64,000 nucleotides of DNA from Sphingomonas sp. AOB5. GTDB taxonomy: Bacteria; Pseudomonadota; Alphaproteobacteria; Sphingomonadales; Sphingomonadaceae. The translations under genes were made by a program, and so were the position numbers. The DNA lies in contig NZ_JARNTV010000021.1 of assembly GCF_029433115.1 (NCBI RefSeq), positions 1 to 64,000 of the forward strand, in the 5' to 3' direction. Position 1 is the first letter of the stretch, and each line of letters opens with the position of its first letter. The notes under the pieces were generated by a model, which worked only from the letters and a program-made list of their open reading frames with translations, did no database searches and was not told the DNA's origin. Shown one piece after another: positions 18,054 to 26,737 of the stretch.

Positions 18054-21000
18054 TCAGGCCGCGGCGGCCAGTGCCATATCCGCGTCGCCGAAGCGCACGG
18101 CAGCCACACCCGGCAGCCCTCGGATGCGGTCGGCCATTTCCTCGTCGATCCGGAAATTGCGGCCCAGCACGACGGTGGCCGTCTCCTGCGGCCGCGAAGC
18201 CATCCGCAGCTGCACGGTGCACCGCCCGGTCCGCTCGCCGCCGATCAAGCCGGCCAGCAGCGGCAGCGCGGCCACATCGGTAATGGTCAGATCGAGCAGC
18301 ATCCGCGCAGAACCGGCAATGCTCTCGAACGACTGGACGCGGCGGATCGCCACGCGGGGCGCTTCCTCGCCGGGACGCTTGTCCATCTCGATGGTCAGGA
18401 TCGCGCAGCCACCGCCGCGGGCGCATTCCTCCATGTCGTTGGCCACCGCTTCGTCGAAACAGCTTACCGGCACCTGCCCGCTGGTGTCCGAGATCGTCGC
18501 CATCATATAGCGATTGCCCCGCGCCGAGGTGCGCCAGCGGGCATCCTCGATCAGCGCCGCCACGGTCGCGCCGACGCGCTGCCCCTCGGGGATCGGCACT
18601 TCGCCCAGCGTGGCGATCAGCCGCGCGCTCTGGGCGCGGGCGAGGTGCTGGTAACGGTCGAGCGGGTGGGCCGAGAAATAATAGCCGAATGCATCGCGCT
18701 CCGCGCCGATCCGATCGGCCAGCGTCCATTTGGCGCTCTTGGGCAGCGAGATCGCCCCGCCCGCGCGCTCGCTCTCACCGAACAACCCACCCTGCCCGCT
18801 GGTGCGGTTCTGATGCGTGCGCTGGGCGACGGCGAGGATGGTCTCAGCGGCAGCAAACACGCCCGGGCGGTTCGGCTCGATCCCGTCCAAGGCACCAGCG
18901 CCCGCCAGCGTCTCTAGCTGCCGCTTGTTGAGCAGCCGCGGATCGACGCGGCGCGCCACATCGTCGAGCGAGACGAAGCGGCCGTTGAGGTCGCGCTCCT
19001 CGACCAGCTGCGCCATCGCCCTTTCGCCCACGCCCTTCAGCGCGCCCAGCGCATAGCGGACGGCAAGCTGTCCCTCATGCTCCTGCACGCAGAAATCGGC
19101 GAGCGAGGCGTTGATATCCGGCGCCAGGCACTGGACGCCCAGCCGCTTCATATCGTCGGCAAAGATCGCCAGCTTGTCGGTCTGGTCGATATCGAAGCAC
19201 ATCGACGCAGCGTAGAATTCCTGCGGGAAATGCGCCTTCAGCCACGCCGTCTGATAGGCGAGCAGCGCATAGGCGGCGGCGTGCGACTTGTTGAAGCCGT
19301 ACCCTGCGAACTTGTCGATCAAATCGAACAGCTCGTTGGCCTTGGCCGCCTTGATGTCGTTCTTCGCGCAGCCTTCGACGAAGATCGCGCGCTGGGCGTC
19401 CATCTCCGCCTTGATCTTCTTGCCCATCGCGCGGCGGAGCATGTCCGCGCCGCCCAGCGAATAGCCCGCCAGGATCTGCGCGGCCTGCATCACCTGTTCC
19501 TGATAGACGAAGATGCCGTAGGTCTCGGACAGGATGCCTTCCAGCAGCGGGTGCGGGTAGACGATCTCCTCGCGACCGTTCTTGCGCGCGCCGAACATCG
19601 GGATGTTGTCCATCGGACCCGGGCGATAGAGCGAGACGAGCGCGATGATGTCGCCGAAATTGGACGGGCGCACCGCCGCCAGCGTGCGCCGCATGCCTTC
19701 CGATTCCAGCTGGAACACACCCACCGTGTCGCCGCGCTGGAGCAGCTCATAAACCTGCGGATCGTCCCAATGCAGCGTATCGAGATCGATATCGATATGC
19801 CGGTCGGCCAGCAGCTCGACGGCCTTTTGCAGCACCGACAGCGTCTTCAGGCCGAGGAAGTCGAACTTCACCAGCCCGGCCGCCTCGACATATTTCATGT
19901 CGAACTGGGTGACCGGCATGTCCGAACGCGGATCGCGGTACAGCGGCACCAGCTCGGCCAGCGGACGGTCGCCGATCACCACGCCCGCCGCATGGGTCGA
20001 GCTGTGCCGCGGCAGGCCTTCCAGCCGCATCGACAGATCGATCAGGTTACGGACGTCGTCGTTCGACTTATACTCGCCGTGGAACTCGCTGACGCCGTTC
20101 AGCGTGCGGTCCAGCGTCCAGGGATCGGTTGGATGGTTGGGGATCAGCTTGGCGAGGCGATCGACCTGGCCATAGCTCATCTGCAGCACGCGGCCGACGT
20201 CCTTCAGCACCGCGCGGGCTTTCATCGTCCCGAAGGTGATGATCTGCGCCACCTGCCCGCGACCGTATTTCTCCTGCACGTAACGGATCACTTCGCCGCG
20301 CCGCGTTTCGCAGAAGTCGATGTCGAAGTCGGGCATCGACACGCGTTCCGGGTTCAGGAAGCGTTCGAACAGCAGGCCCAGCTTCAGCGGATCGAGGTCG
20401 GTGATCGTCAGCGACCATGCCACCACCGAGCCCGCGCCCGAACCACGGCCCGGTCCCACCGGAATGCCATTGTCCTTGGCCCATTTGATGAAGTCGGCGA
20501 CGATCAGGAAGTAACCCGGAAAGCCCATCGTGACGATCACGTCGGTCTCGAACGCCAGCCGCTCGAAATAGGTCTTGCGGGTCTCCTCGTCGGTCACCCC
20601 CGCCTTTTCCAGCCGCGCCTCCAGCCCCGCGCGCGCATCGTCGCGCAGCTTGGCCGCCTCGCCTTCCAGGTCGCCGGCAAGGCTGGGCAGGATCGGCTTG
20701 CGCTTCGGCGCCATGAACGCACAGCGCTGCGCCAGCACCATCGTGTTCGCAATCGCCTCGGGCAGGTCGGCGAACAGCGACTTCATCTCGTTCGCCGGCT
20801 TCATCCACGCGTCGGGCGAGCTCTTCCGGCGATCGTCGCTGGCGACATAGGAGGAACTGGCGATGCACAGCATCGCGTCATGCGCCTCGTGGAAATTCTC
20901 GTCGGCGAAGCAACTCGGATTGGTCGCCACCAGCGGCAGATCGCGGACATAGGCCAGATCGAGCAGCTTCGGCTCGGCTTTGCCTTCCACCTCGTCCAGC

Positions 21001-21527
21001 CGGCGGACCAGTTCGACATAGAGCCGCTTGGGGAACAACCCCTCCAGCCGGTCGGCATAATCCTCGGCGGCGCGTTCCTGCCCCTCGGCGAACAACCGGG
21101 CGAGCGCACCTTCTGCGCCACCGGTCAGCGCGATCAAGCCATCGGTGCGGCCTTCGAGTTGATCGAAGGTGACATGTGCGTCCTCCTCGATGGGCCGGTC
21201 CAGATGCGCCATCGAGACCAGCGCGCACAGATTGAGATAGCCCGCCTCGTCTTGCGCCAGCAGCGGCAGCCAGTCGATCACCGGCTTCACCCCATCGGGC
21301 ATGTCCGGCCGCACCACCGCGAGCAGCGTCCCGACGATCGGTTGCACGCCCGACTTCGCACAGGCTTCGGAGAAGGACATTGCGGCATACAGGCCGTTGC
21401 GGTCGACAAGCCCGACCGCCGGGAAGCCAAGCTCGCGGGCGCGCTTGGCGATCGCCTTGGGCTCGATGGCGCCTTCCAGCATCGTGTAGGCCGAAAAAAC
21501 CCTAAGTGGCACGAATCCCGAATGCAT
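18054..21527 (-). CDS. dnaE: DNA polymerase III alpha subunit
   Basis: This is the replicative polymerase. The 1157-residue product has an N-terminal PHP domain (VPLRVFSAYTMLEGAIEPK, AVGLVDRNGLYAAM). The polymerase palm follows with catalytic aspartates in SMPDFDIDFCETRRGEVIRY (near residues 395-405), then GPGRGSGAGSVVAWSL and FNKSHAAAYALLAYQTAWLK. The C-terminus has helix-hairpin-helix and OB-fold regions (GNRYMMATISDTSGQVPVSCF). The start MHSGFVPLRVFS at 21527 was preferred because the extension upstream lies in a non-conserved region; no strong ribosome-binding site is seen. It stands 62 nt upstream of the acyl-CoA ligase gene. Confidence 0.97.
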   Translation of the reverse strand: MHSGFVPLRVFSAYTMLEGAIEPKAIAKRARELGFPAVGLVDRNGLYAAMSFSEACAKSGVQPIVGTLLAVVRPDMPDGVKPVIDWLPLLAQDEAGYLNLCALVSMAHLDRPIEEDAHVTFDQLEGRTDGLIALTGGAEGALARLFAEGQERAAEDYADRLEGLFPKRLYVELVRRLDEVEGKAEPKLLDLAYVRDLPLVATNPSCFADENFHEAHDAMLCIASSSYVASDDRRKSSPDAWMKPANEMKSLFADLPEAIANTMVLAQRCAFMAPKRKPILPSLAGDLEGEAAKLRDDARAGLEARLEKAGVTDEETRKTYFERLAFETDVIVTMGFPGYFLIVADFIKWAKDNGIPVGPGRGSGAGSVVAWSLTITDLDPLKLGLLFERFLNPERVSMPDFDIDFCETRRGEVIRYVQEKYGRGQVAQIITFGTMKARAVLKDVGRVLQMSYGQVDRLAKLIPNHPTDPWTLDRTLNGVSEFHGEYKSNDDVRNLIDLSMRLEGLPRHSSTHAAGVVIGDRPLAELVPLYRDPRSDMPVTQFDMKYVEAAGLVKFDFLGLKTLSVLQKAVELLADRHIDIDLDTLHWDDPQVYELLQRGDTVGVFQLESEGMRRTLAAVRPSNFGDIIALVSLYRPGPMDNIPMFGARKNGREEIVYPHPLLEGILSETYGIFVYQEQVMQAAQILAGYSLGGADMLRRAMGKKIKAEMDAQRAIFVEGCAKNDIKAAKANELFDLIDKFAGYGFNKSHAAAYALLAYQTAWLKAHFPQEFYAASMCFDIDQTDKLAIFADDMKRLGVQCLAPDINASLADFCVQEHEGQLAVRYALGALKGVGERAMAQLVEERDLNGRFVSLDDVARRVDPRLLNKRQLETLAGAGALDGIEPNRPGVFAAAETILAVAQRTHQNRTSGQGGLFGESERAGGAISLPKSAKWTLADRIGAERDAFGYYFSAHPLDRYQHLARAQSARLIATLGEVPIPEGQRVGATVAALIEDARWRTSARGNRYMMATISDTSGQVPVSCFDEAVANDMEECARGGGCAILTIEMDKRPGEEAPRVAIRRVQSFESIAGSARMLLDLTITDVAALPLLAGLIGGERTGRCTVQLRMASRPQETATVVLGRNFRIDEEMADRIRGLPGVAAVRFGDADMALAAAA

Positions 21528-21996
21528 GGGGCATAGTAGGGAATGGGGCAGCGGGTTTCCAACCCCGGTGGCACCCCTATCCACAGGTTTCGCAGCCCGC
21601 CGATGAACGGATCGGCCTCAATTCACCGCACGACCTGCGGTGAGTTGAGGCATTCGGCGCAGGAAGCGGTTCAGGCTGCCACCCGGCATCCTGTATTCGC
21701 GGGCGATCCTCCTGCAGAGAAAAACCCAAGCGCGTCCAGCCGGTTACCGAGTTCTTAACGCCCGCCTCCGCGCAGCCACGACGGGGATTCAACCCGAATG
21801 GCGACTCAACCCGGCTTGATCCATTTTATGGTTAACAACGGTTCGTCGATAAAAACGAACGGTTCATCGGACGGTCAGAATGAGGCGCTATTATGGCAAA
21901 TATGAGGCAATCCCAGTGTTTCCTCATAGATACAATGACTTAATAGCGTAGCGACTCACCTCAAACCCCTTGCGACGAAGCGAATTGAGACCAAAA
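21528..21996. other. Divergent intergenic region with a 15-bp stem-loop
   Basis: This 469-nt gap separates dnaE from the mraZ-like gene and shows no convincing ORF. It contains a near-perfect hairpin at 21616-21650 (15-bp arms with one G-T pair, loop CGACC). Further right is an AT-richer stretch with the near-direct repeat ACGGTTCGTCG / ACGGTTCATCG around 21838-21871. The hairpin lies about 90 nt upstream of dnaE and could belong to its leader; the AT-rich part probably carries the promoter of the rightward gene. Confidence 0.45.
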
Positions 21997-22485
21997 ATGA
22001 CTTCCTCTTTCTTCCATGGCAGCGCGATCTGCGAAGTCGACCGGGACGGCACCGTCTCGATCCCCGACTTCCTGGCCGACGCCCTGACCGGCGAAGAAGG
22101 CGAGTTGCTGGTCGCCCGTCACGAGGCCGATGACTGCCTGGTCGGTTATGGCCGGGATCATCTGAACCATCTGCGCACCCGCGCCGAAGCCCGGCGGATC
22201 GCCGACGAGGCCCGCGGCGAGGATGCGCGCAATCATTACCGCCGCATGCGGCGCACCTTCGGGGCAGTCGAAAAGCTGCCCCGCGCCGGCGCCACGATGC
22301 GGATCCCCCCCGCGATGCGCCACCTGGGCAAGATCGGAGCGCTCGCGCTCTTCGTCGGCGCCGGCGACAGTTTCGAGATCTGGAATCCCGATCTCGCCAT
22401 CGAAAATGCGGACGAACAGTTCCGCGACCTCGCTGCCTTCCGGGTGAAGGCGATGCGGGGCGACCATCTTGGGAGTGTTTTCTGA
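21997..22485 (+). CDS. MraZ-like (SpoVT/AbrB-type) DNA-binding protein, outside the dcw cluster
   Basis: The 162-residue product follows the MraZ layout of two SpoVT/AbrB-type repeats. The N-terminal one is FFHGSAICEVDRDGTVSIPD, then FLADAL. The second is ATMRIPPAMRHLGKIGALAL, then FVGAGDSFEIWNPD, which resembles the MraZ second repeat (IPPxLR, VGxGxxFEIW). A long helix between them (HLRTRAEARRIADEARGEDA) is longer than usual. True mraZ sits at the head of the division/cell-wall cluster; here the next gene is an unknown protein whose start overlaps by 1 nt, so this is probably a diverged paralogue or relocated copy. The ATG at 21997 is preceded only by a weak TTGAGA. Confidence 0.75.
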   Translation: MTSSFFHGSAICEVDRDGTVSIPDFLADALTGEEGELLVARHEADDCLVGYGRDHLNHLRTRAEARRIADEARGEDARNHYRRMRRTFGAVEKLPRAGATMRIPPAMRHLGKIGALALFVGAGDSFEIWNPDLAIENADEQFRDLAAFRVKAMRGDHLGSVF

Positions 22486-22913
22486 TGACTCTGCTCTGCT
22501 CGGTGACCGGCCACAGCGCCAATACGGTCCACCATCACAATCAGGGCCTGGATTTCAGCACCTGCCATCGTTGCCGCTGCGACCTGATCCGCACCGAAGC
22601 GACAGGCGAGTGGGCCGAAGTGCCCAAGGGCTTCCGCGTTGTCTGGCGGGAGTTTGGGCGGGCGGGGGACGCCGCTTCGGTCATGGCGCGGATGCAGCGC
22701 ATGACGCCGCCTCCGCGCCGGGAACAGCGGGGCGCCCGCCCCAAGCCGCGGCGCGATCCGCGCGGCCGGCCGCTCAAGGGCGCGGTCAGCATGTTCGGCG
22801 CGCTCGGTAATCTGAGCCAGTTGCTCACGGGCGGCGAGCCGGTCGAGGACAATGAAGGCCGTTCGATGGAGACCAGCGGCCAATATGTGATCTGCCTGCC
22901 CTCCGCAGGCTGA
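22485..22913 (+). CDS. Small CxxC-containing protein of unknown function
   Basis: This 142-residue protein is not assignable. It starts at an ATG overlapping the previous stop (TGATG) and is therefore coupled to the MraZ-like gene. The N-terminus has a possible metal site, C5 plus HHHNQ and TCHRCRCDLIR, resembling a zinc ribbon. A basic, proline- and arginine-rich middle (PPPRREQRGARPKPRRDPRG) follows, and the C-terminal tail is hydrophilic. DNA or RNA contact is conceivable but not shown. Confidence 0.75.
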   Translation: MTLLCSVTGHSANTVHHHNQGLDFSTCHRCRCDLIRTEATGEWAEVPKGFRVVWREFGRAGDAASVMARMQRMTPPPRREQRGARPKPRRDPRGRPLKGAVSMFGALGNLSQLLTGGEPVEDNEGRSMETSGQYVICLPSAG

Positions 22914-22975
22914 CGAGAAGGGGTCCGCACACCTGTGACGCGCTTTCCCGAGCGTTGTGCAGGCCCTTTAAGCGC

Positions 22976-23011
22976 GGTGGTGGGGCGCCTCTCTCCTCCC
23001 GCCCCACCACC
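22976..23011. terminator. Bidirectional hairpin, 12-bp perfect stem
   Basis: Arms GGTGGTGGGGCG (22976-22987) and CGCCCCACCACC (23000-23011) pair perfectly around a 12-nt pyrimidine loop. It lies between the convergent CxxC protein gene and the glutathione peroxidase gene. Confidence 0.65.
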
Positions 23012-23043
23012 ATCCGCTTGTGTTTGCGTAAGTTGGCGTAGGT

Positions 23044-23067
23044 GCCGCGCGGCGAAAGCTGCGCGGC
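23044..23067 (+). terminator. Intrinsic terminator with GAAA loop
   Basis: A 10-bp stem, GCCGCGCGGC / GCTGCGCGGC (one G-U pair), closes a GAAA tetraloop and is followed by ATTTT. It is well placed to end rightward transcription from the MraZ-like operon, 14 nt before the peroxidase stop. Confidence 0.65.
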
Positions 23068-23080
23068 ATTTTGCGTCGGG

Positions 23081-23560
23081 TTACAGCAGCCCCTCGATAT
23101 CCTTCGCCAGATCCTCGGGCTTGGTCTGCGGCGCATAGCGTTCGAACACCGCGCCCGAACGCGCGATCAGGAATTTGGTGAAGTTCCACTTGATCGCTTC
23201 GGTGCCCAGCAGGCCCTTTTGCTCTGCCTTCAGATACTGGAACAGCGGCGCCGCCTTGTCCCCGTTGACGTCGATCTTGCCATAGATCGGGAAGGTCACA
23301 TCATAGGTCCGCGAACAGAAAGTCGCGATCTCGTCCGCGTCGCCCGGCTCCTGCTCGCCGAACTGGTTGCAGGGAAAGCCCAACACCTCGAACCCACGAT
23401 CCTTGTACTGGCGGTGCAGCGCCTCCAGCCCCGCATATTGCGGCGTGAACCCGCATTGCGAGGCGGTGTTGACGATCAGCAGTACCTGCCCGGAAAAGGC
23501 CGACAGATCGGTCTCGCTTCCGTCCGCCGCGGTGACGGGGATTTCGGTGAGCTTGCTCAT
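23081..23560 (-). CDS. Thiol-dependent glutathione peroxidase family protein
   Basis: This 159-residue thioredoxin-fold peroxidase reduces hydroperoxides using thiols. The catalytic cysteine is C36 in [13 protein letters not shown]. The resolving or structural segment is [12 protein letters not shown], and the tryptophan of the catalytic tetrad is in IKWNFTKFL. The cysteine replaces the selenocysteine of mammalian enzymes, as normal in bacteria. Its start overlaps the lolD stop (ATGA at 23557-23560), so it is the third gene of the lolC/E-lolD-gpx transcript. Confidence 0.95.
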   Translation of the reverse strand: MSKLTEIPVTAADGSETDLSAFSGQVLLIVNTASQCGFTPQYAGLEALHRQYKDRGFEVLGFPCNQFGEQEPGDADEIATFCSRTYDVTFPIYGKIDVNGDKAAPLFQYLKAEQKGLLGTEAIKWNFTKFLIARSGAVFERYAPQTKPEDLAKDIEGLL

Positions 23561-24234
23561 TCCAGATGTCCCTCGTGCAGCCGCAGCACCCGGTCCATCC
23601 GCGCGGCCAGCCGTTCGTTATGCGTCGCGACCAGCGCCGCCGATCCCTGTTCGCGGACCAGCGCCAGGAACTCGGCCAGCACCTTGTCCGCGGTCGCCTC
23701 GTCCAGATTGCCGGTGGGTTCGTCGGCGAGCACCAGCATCGGTTTGTTCGCCAGCGCACGCGCCACCGCAACGCGCTGCTGCTCGCCGCCCGAAAGCTGG
23801 CTCGGCCGGTGCGTCAGCCGCTGGGAAAGGCCCAGCGCGGTCAGCAGATGCTCGGCGCGCTTGTCGGCGTCGGCGCGGGTGCTGCCATGGATCATCTGCG
23901 GCAACACGACATTCTCGATCGCGCTGAAATCGGGCAGCAGGTGGTGGAACTGATAGATAAAGCCCAGCCGGTCGCGGCGCACTTCGGTGCGGCCCGCGCT
24001 GTCGAGTTGGGCGGCTTCCTTGCCGGCGATGCGGATCGACCCGTCGAACCCGCCTTCCAGCAGGCCGACCGCCTGCAACAGCGTCGACTTGCCCGAACCC
24101 GAAGGGCCCAGCAGCGCGACGATCTCGCCCGGCATGATCTTCAGATCGATGCCGCGCAGCACCTCGATGGTCACCTCGCCCTGCGTGAAGCTGCGGGTCA
24201 GACCAATGGTCTGGAGGACGGGTTCTTCACTCAT
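23557..24234 (-). CDS. lolD: Lipoprotein-releasing ABC transporter ATPase LolD
   Basis: LolD is the cytoplasmic ATPase that powers extraction of outer-membrane-directed lipoproteins from the inner membrane. This 225-residue protein has Walker [10 protein letters not shown], a Q-loop followed by the LolD-type [18 protein letters not shown], the signature [15 protein letters not shown], Walker [13 protein letters not shown] and the switch histidine in VATHNERLA. It overlaps the permease gene upstream by 8 nt and the peroxidase gene downstream by 4 nt. Confidence 0.96.
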   Translation of the reverse strand: MSEEPVLQTIGLTRSFTQGEVTIEVLRGIDLKIMPGEIVALLGPSGSGKSTLLQAVGLLEGGFDGSIRIAGKEAAQLDSAGRTEVRRDRLGFIYQFHHLLPDFSAIENVVLPQMIHGSTRADADKRAEHLLTALGLSQRLTHRPSQLSGGEQQRVAVARALANKPMLVLADEPTGNLDEATADKVLAEFLALVREQGSAALVATHNERLAARMDRVLRLHEGHLE

Positions 24235-25477
24235 AACGCAACACCTGGACCGGATCGGTGCTCGCGGCCTTCCATGCGGGATACAGCGTCGCGAGGAAAC
24301 TGAAGAGGAAGGCCATCACGATGATGCCGATCACTTCGGCGGGATCGGTCTTGGCGGGCAATTCGGTGAGGAAGCGCATCGACGGATCCCACACATCCAT
24401 GCCGGTCACCAGCCCGATGAACTTCACCACATATTCGCGGAACTGGATCAGCAGGAAGCCGAGCAGCGATCCCGCCGCGATGCCGACCACGCCGATGGTG
24501 GTGCCCACGGTCACGAAGATGCGCATCAGCCCGCCCCGGCTCGCCCCCATCGTCCGCAGCACCGCGATGTCGCGCGTCTTGGCGCGCACCAGCATGATCA
24601 GCGACGACACGATGTTGAACGACGCGACGATGATGATCAGCGACAGCACCACGAAGCTGACGATCCGGTCGACCGACAGCGCCTCGAACAGCTGCGAATT
24701 CATCTGCCGCCAGTCGACGATCTGCCCGCTGGCACGGATTTTCGGCGCGAGCGGGGTGAGGATCGTCTCCACATTATCGGCATTCTCGGTGTCGATCTCG
24801 ACCATGCCGACCGAATCACCGAGCAACAGCAGCGTCTGGGCATCCTCCATCGGCATGATCACGAACGCCTTGTCGTAATCATAGACGCCGACCTCGAAGA
24901 TCGCGGCGACCCGGTACTTCACGATGCGGAACATGGTGCCGAATGGCGTGGCCGCGCCTTGCGGATTGATGATCGAGATTTCGCTGCCCAGCTCCGCCCC
25001 GATCGACTTGGCCAGCCGCGATCCGATCGCGATCTGCTCGCCGCCGGGCTTCATATTGGCGAAGCTGCCGACGATCTCCTTGCCCTTCAGCGTCGGGTTT
25101 GCGCGGATATCCTCCACGGTCATGCCGCGCACCAGCGCGAACTCGACCCGGCCGTTGTAGCTGGCGAACAGGGGTTGCTCGATCAGCGGCGTCGCGCTGA
25201 CGATGCCGGGCGTGGCCTTGGCCTGCTTCACCACGTCGCGCCAGTCGCGCATCTGGCCGTTATAGCCCTGGATCACCGCATGACCGTTCAGCCCGGTGAT
25301 CTTGTCGAACAGCTCGGCACGGAAGCCGTTCATCACGCTCATCACCACGATCAGCGCGGCGACGCCCAGCATGACGGCGACAAGGCTGAACCCGGCGACG
25401 ACGGCGATGAACGCCTCGCCGCGGCCGGGCAGCAGGTATCGCTTGGCGATCATCCGCTCATAGCGCGAGAGTAGCAT
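24227..25477 (-). CDS. Lipoprotein-releasing system permease (LolC/LolE family)
   Basis: This 416-residue inner-membrane permease has the MacB-like topology: TM1 near the N-terminus ([20 protein letters not shown]), a large periplasmic domain with the LolC/E segments [16 protein letters not shown] and [16 protein letters not shown], and three C-terminal TMs ([37 protein letters not shown] and [20 protein letters not shown]). It ends with the family [16 protein letters not shown] tail. The start [15 protein letters not shown] at 25477 is the conserved N-terminus. Alphaproteobacteria commonly have a single LolC/E hybrid, often called LolF, with LolD, so it probably works as a homodimer. Confidence 0.95.
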   Translation of the reverse strand: MLLSRYERMIAKRYLLPGRGEAFIAVVAGFSLVAVMLGVAALIVVMSVMNGFRAELFDKITGLNGHAVIQGYNGQMRDWRDVVKQAKATPGIVSATPLIEQPLFASYNGRVEFALVRGMTVEDIRANPTLKGKEIVGSFANMKPGGEQIAIGSRLAKSIGAELGSEISIINPQGAATPFGTMFRIVKYRVAAIFEVGVYDYDKAFVIMPMEDAQTLLLLGDSVGMVEIDTENADNVETILTPLAPKIRASGQIVDWRQMNSQLFEALSVDRIVSFVVLSLIIIVASFNIVSSLIMLVRAKTRDIAVLRTMGASRGGLMRIFVTVGTTIGVVGIAAGSLLGFLLIQFREYVVKFIGLVTGMDVWDPSMRFLTELPAKTDPAEVIGIIVMAFLFSFLATLYPAWKAASTDPVQVLRYE

Positions 25478-25659
25478 GAAGTCGGCGGTCCCCGCACAAA
25501 AGCAACTGGTGTGTCGCGGCTCTAGGACAGTTTCGGGGCGGTGCGCAAATGGAGATAATGTCACATTTCCTGTTGCCGAAGCGCCACAGGGTCACACCAA
25601 TCTGAGTCCTATCCCGTCATAAGCGGTGACAAAGGGCGATGCCGGTCCTAGCAAACCCA

Positions 25660-25810
25660 TGTCGAAACGCAGGCAACGGCCGTGGTTCGGGGAGGCTCTT
25701 TGCCCCGCTTGTTGGCAAGAACAGGCGTGCGGGCGAAGGACCTGACAAAGGGGGCTGACGAGGCATCGTCACGCAGGCGCCCGGGCTGGAAACAGTCCGG
25801 GCGTTTGCGC
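25660..25810. ncRNA. Candidate structured RNA (chain of hairpins)
   Basis: Within the 549-nt gap upstream of lolC/E, four hairpins follow each other: CGGGG / CCCCG (25688-25707), CTTG-TTGG-CAAG (25708-25719), TGACGA-GGCA-TCGTCA (25756-25771) and a strong 11-bp stem closed by GAAA (arms 25778-25788 and 25793-25803, one G-U pair). An outer CGCA/TGCG pairing extends the last stem. No coding frame here is convincing. A GNRA-capped stem next to other stems is typical of structured RNA. I do not recognise the class, and the strand is undecided. Confidence 0.35.
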
Positions 25811-25896
25811 GTCCGGGGTAGATCGAAAGCGACCAAACCTCTCGTCGCCCGGAGCTGTTCGGCGCCTATCTCATTACGACAAGCTGGAAGGAAATG

Positions 25897-25978
25897 GCTG
25901 TGCTCCGGCGAAGGCCGGAGCGTTGGACGTATGGCAATACTTTGACTGCCAACGCTCCGGCCTTCGCCGGAGCACAGC
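25897..25978. repeat. Perfect 30-bp inverted repeat, REP-like
   Basis: Arms at 25897-25926 and 25949-25978 are exact reverse complements around a 22-nt loop. Each arm itself contains the palindrome GCTCCGGC-GAAG-GCCGGAGC, a sequence type found as dispersed REP-like repeats in many GC-rich proteobacteria. It lies downstream of the GntR gene stop (26027) and may end that transcript or mark a former mobile repeat. Confidence 0.65.
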
Positions 25979-26026
25979 TAGTTTGCGCAAGGGGTATGCA
26001 CCGAACAACTCCGGGTGACGGAGATT

Positions 26027-26737
26027 TTACCCCGTCCGAGTCCCCGCCATCAAATCCTGGATCGACGCATCGAAATGCGCCTCCATCGCCGCCACCGCGG
26101 CGGCGGGGTCCCGGTCGGCGATCGCTTTCGCCAGAGCGCGGTGTCCGGCCAAAGTCGAAACCTGCTGGTCGCGCGTCTGGCGGGTGCCCCAGGCCTGCGG
26201 GACCGCGACTTCCATCAGCGGGGCATAGGAGCGCACCATCTGGCGGAAGAGCTGGTTGTGCGAAGCATCCGCGATCGCCTGATGGAGGGCGACGTCGATC
26301 TTCGTCAGCTCGGGCAAATTCTCCGCCGCAGCGGTCATCGCGTCAGCCAGTTCCACGATGCGCTTCGCCTCGGCATCGGTGCGGCGCTCGGCGGCCAGTG
26401 CCGCGATGCGCAATTCGACCGTGCGGCGCACATCCCACACTTCGTTGAAGCTGATCTGCGCGGTCGACACGGCATGGTCGAGCGAGGTCGCCATCACCGA
26501 TCCGTCGATCGCGCCCACCCGGGCGCGGCGGCCATTGGCGACGTCGAGCACACGCAGCGCGGCCAGCGCGCCGAACGCCTCGCGCATCACCGCGCGGCTC
26601 ACCCCCAGCTCGGCCGCGAAATGGCTCTCACCGGGCAGATTGTCGCCGACCTTCAGGTCCTGATCGCGGATATGGTTGCGGATCGCCGCCACCGCCTGAT
26701 GGACCAGCGAGCCGCCCTCCCCTGCTGCGCTCGCCAT
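26027..26737 (-). CDS. GntR/FadR-subfamily (FCD) transcriptional regulator
   Basis: The 236-residue repressor has an N-terminal winged helix (LVHQAVAAIRNHIRDQDLKV, LPGESHFAAELGVSRAVMRE, AFGALAALRVLDVANGRRAR). A C-terminal all-helical FCD ligand domain carries metal or acid-binding candidates in VWDVRRTVELRIAALAAER, DVALHQAIADASHN and LAGHRALAKAI. FCD regulators usually respond to carboxylic acids. Its ATG at 26737 overlaps the AraC-family gene stop (TGATG), so they form one transcript. Palindromes AACCTATC-N-GATAGGTT upstream of that transcript and upstream of the oxidase gene have the form expected for this regulator's operator. Confidence 0.9.
   Translation of the reverse strand: MASAAGEGGSLVHQAVAAIRNHIRDQDLKVGDNLPGESHFAAELGVSRAVMREAFGALAALRVLDVANGRRARVGAIDGSVMATSLDHAVSTAQISFNEVWDVRRTVELRIAALAAERRTDAEAKRIVELADAMTAAAENLPELTKIDVALHQAIADASHNQLFRQMVRSYAPLMEVAVPQAWGTRQTRDQQVSTLAGHRALAKAIADRDPAAAVAAMEAHFDASIQDLMAGTRTG

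Noticed and set aside
19077..21536. 819-codon open frame antisense to dnaE
   Set aside because: Composition is that of an antisense shadow, while dnaE has full family motifs on the other strand.
25565..25896. Known riboswitch or housekeeping RNA (RNase P, SRP, tmRNA)
   Set aside because: None of the conserved cores I know for these RNAs could be placed, so only an unnamed structured RNA candidate is listed.
25682..25945. Possible small protein on the plus strand (and a 62-codon one on the minus strand)
   Set aside because: Both overlap the hairpin chain and the inverted repeat; arginine- and serine-rich with no ribosome-binding site, so a structured RNA is the better reading.
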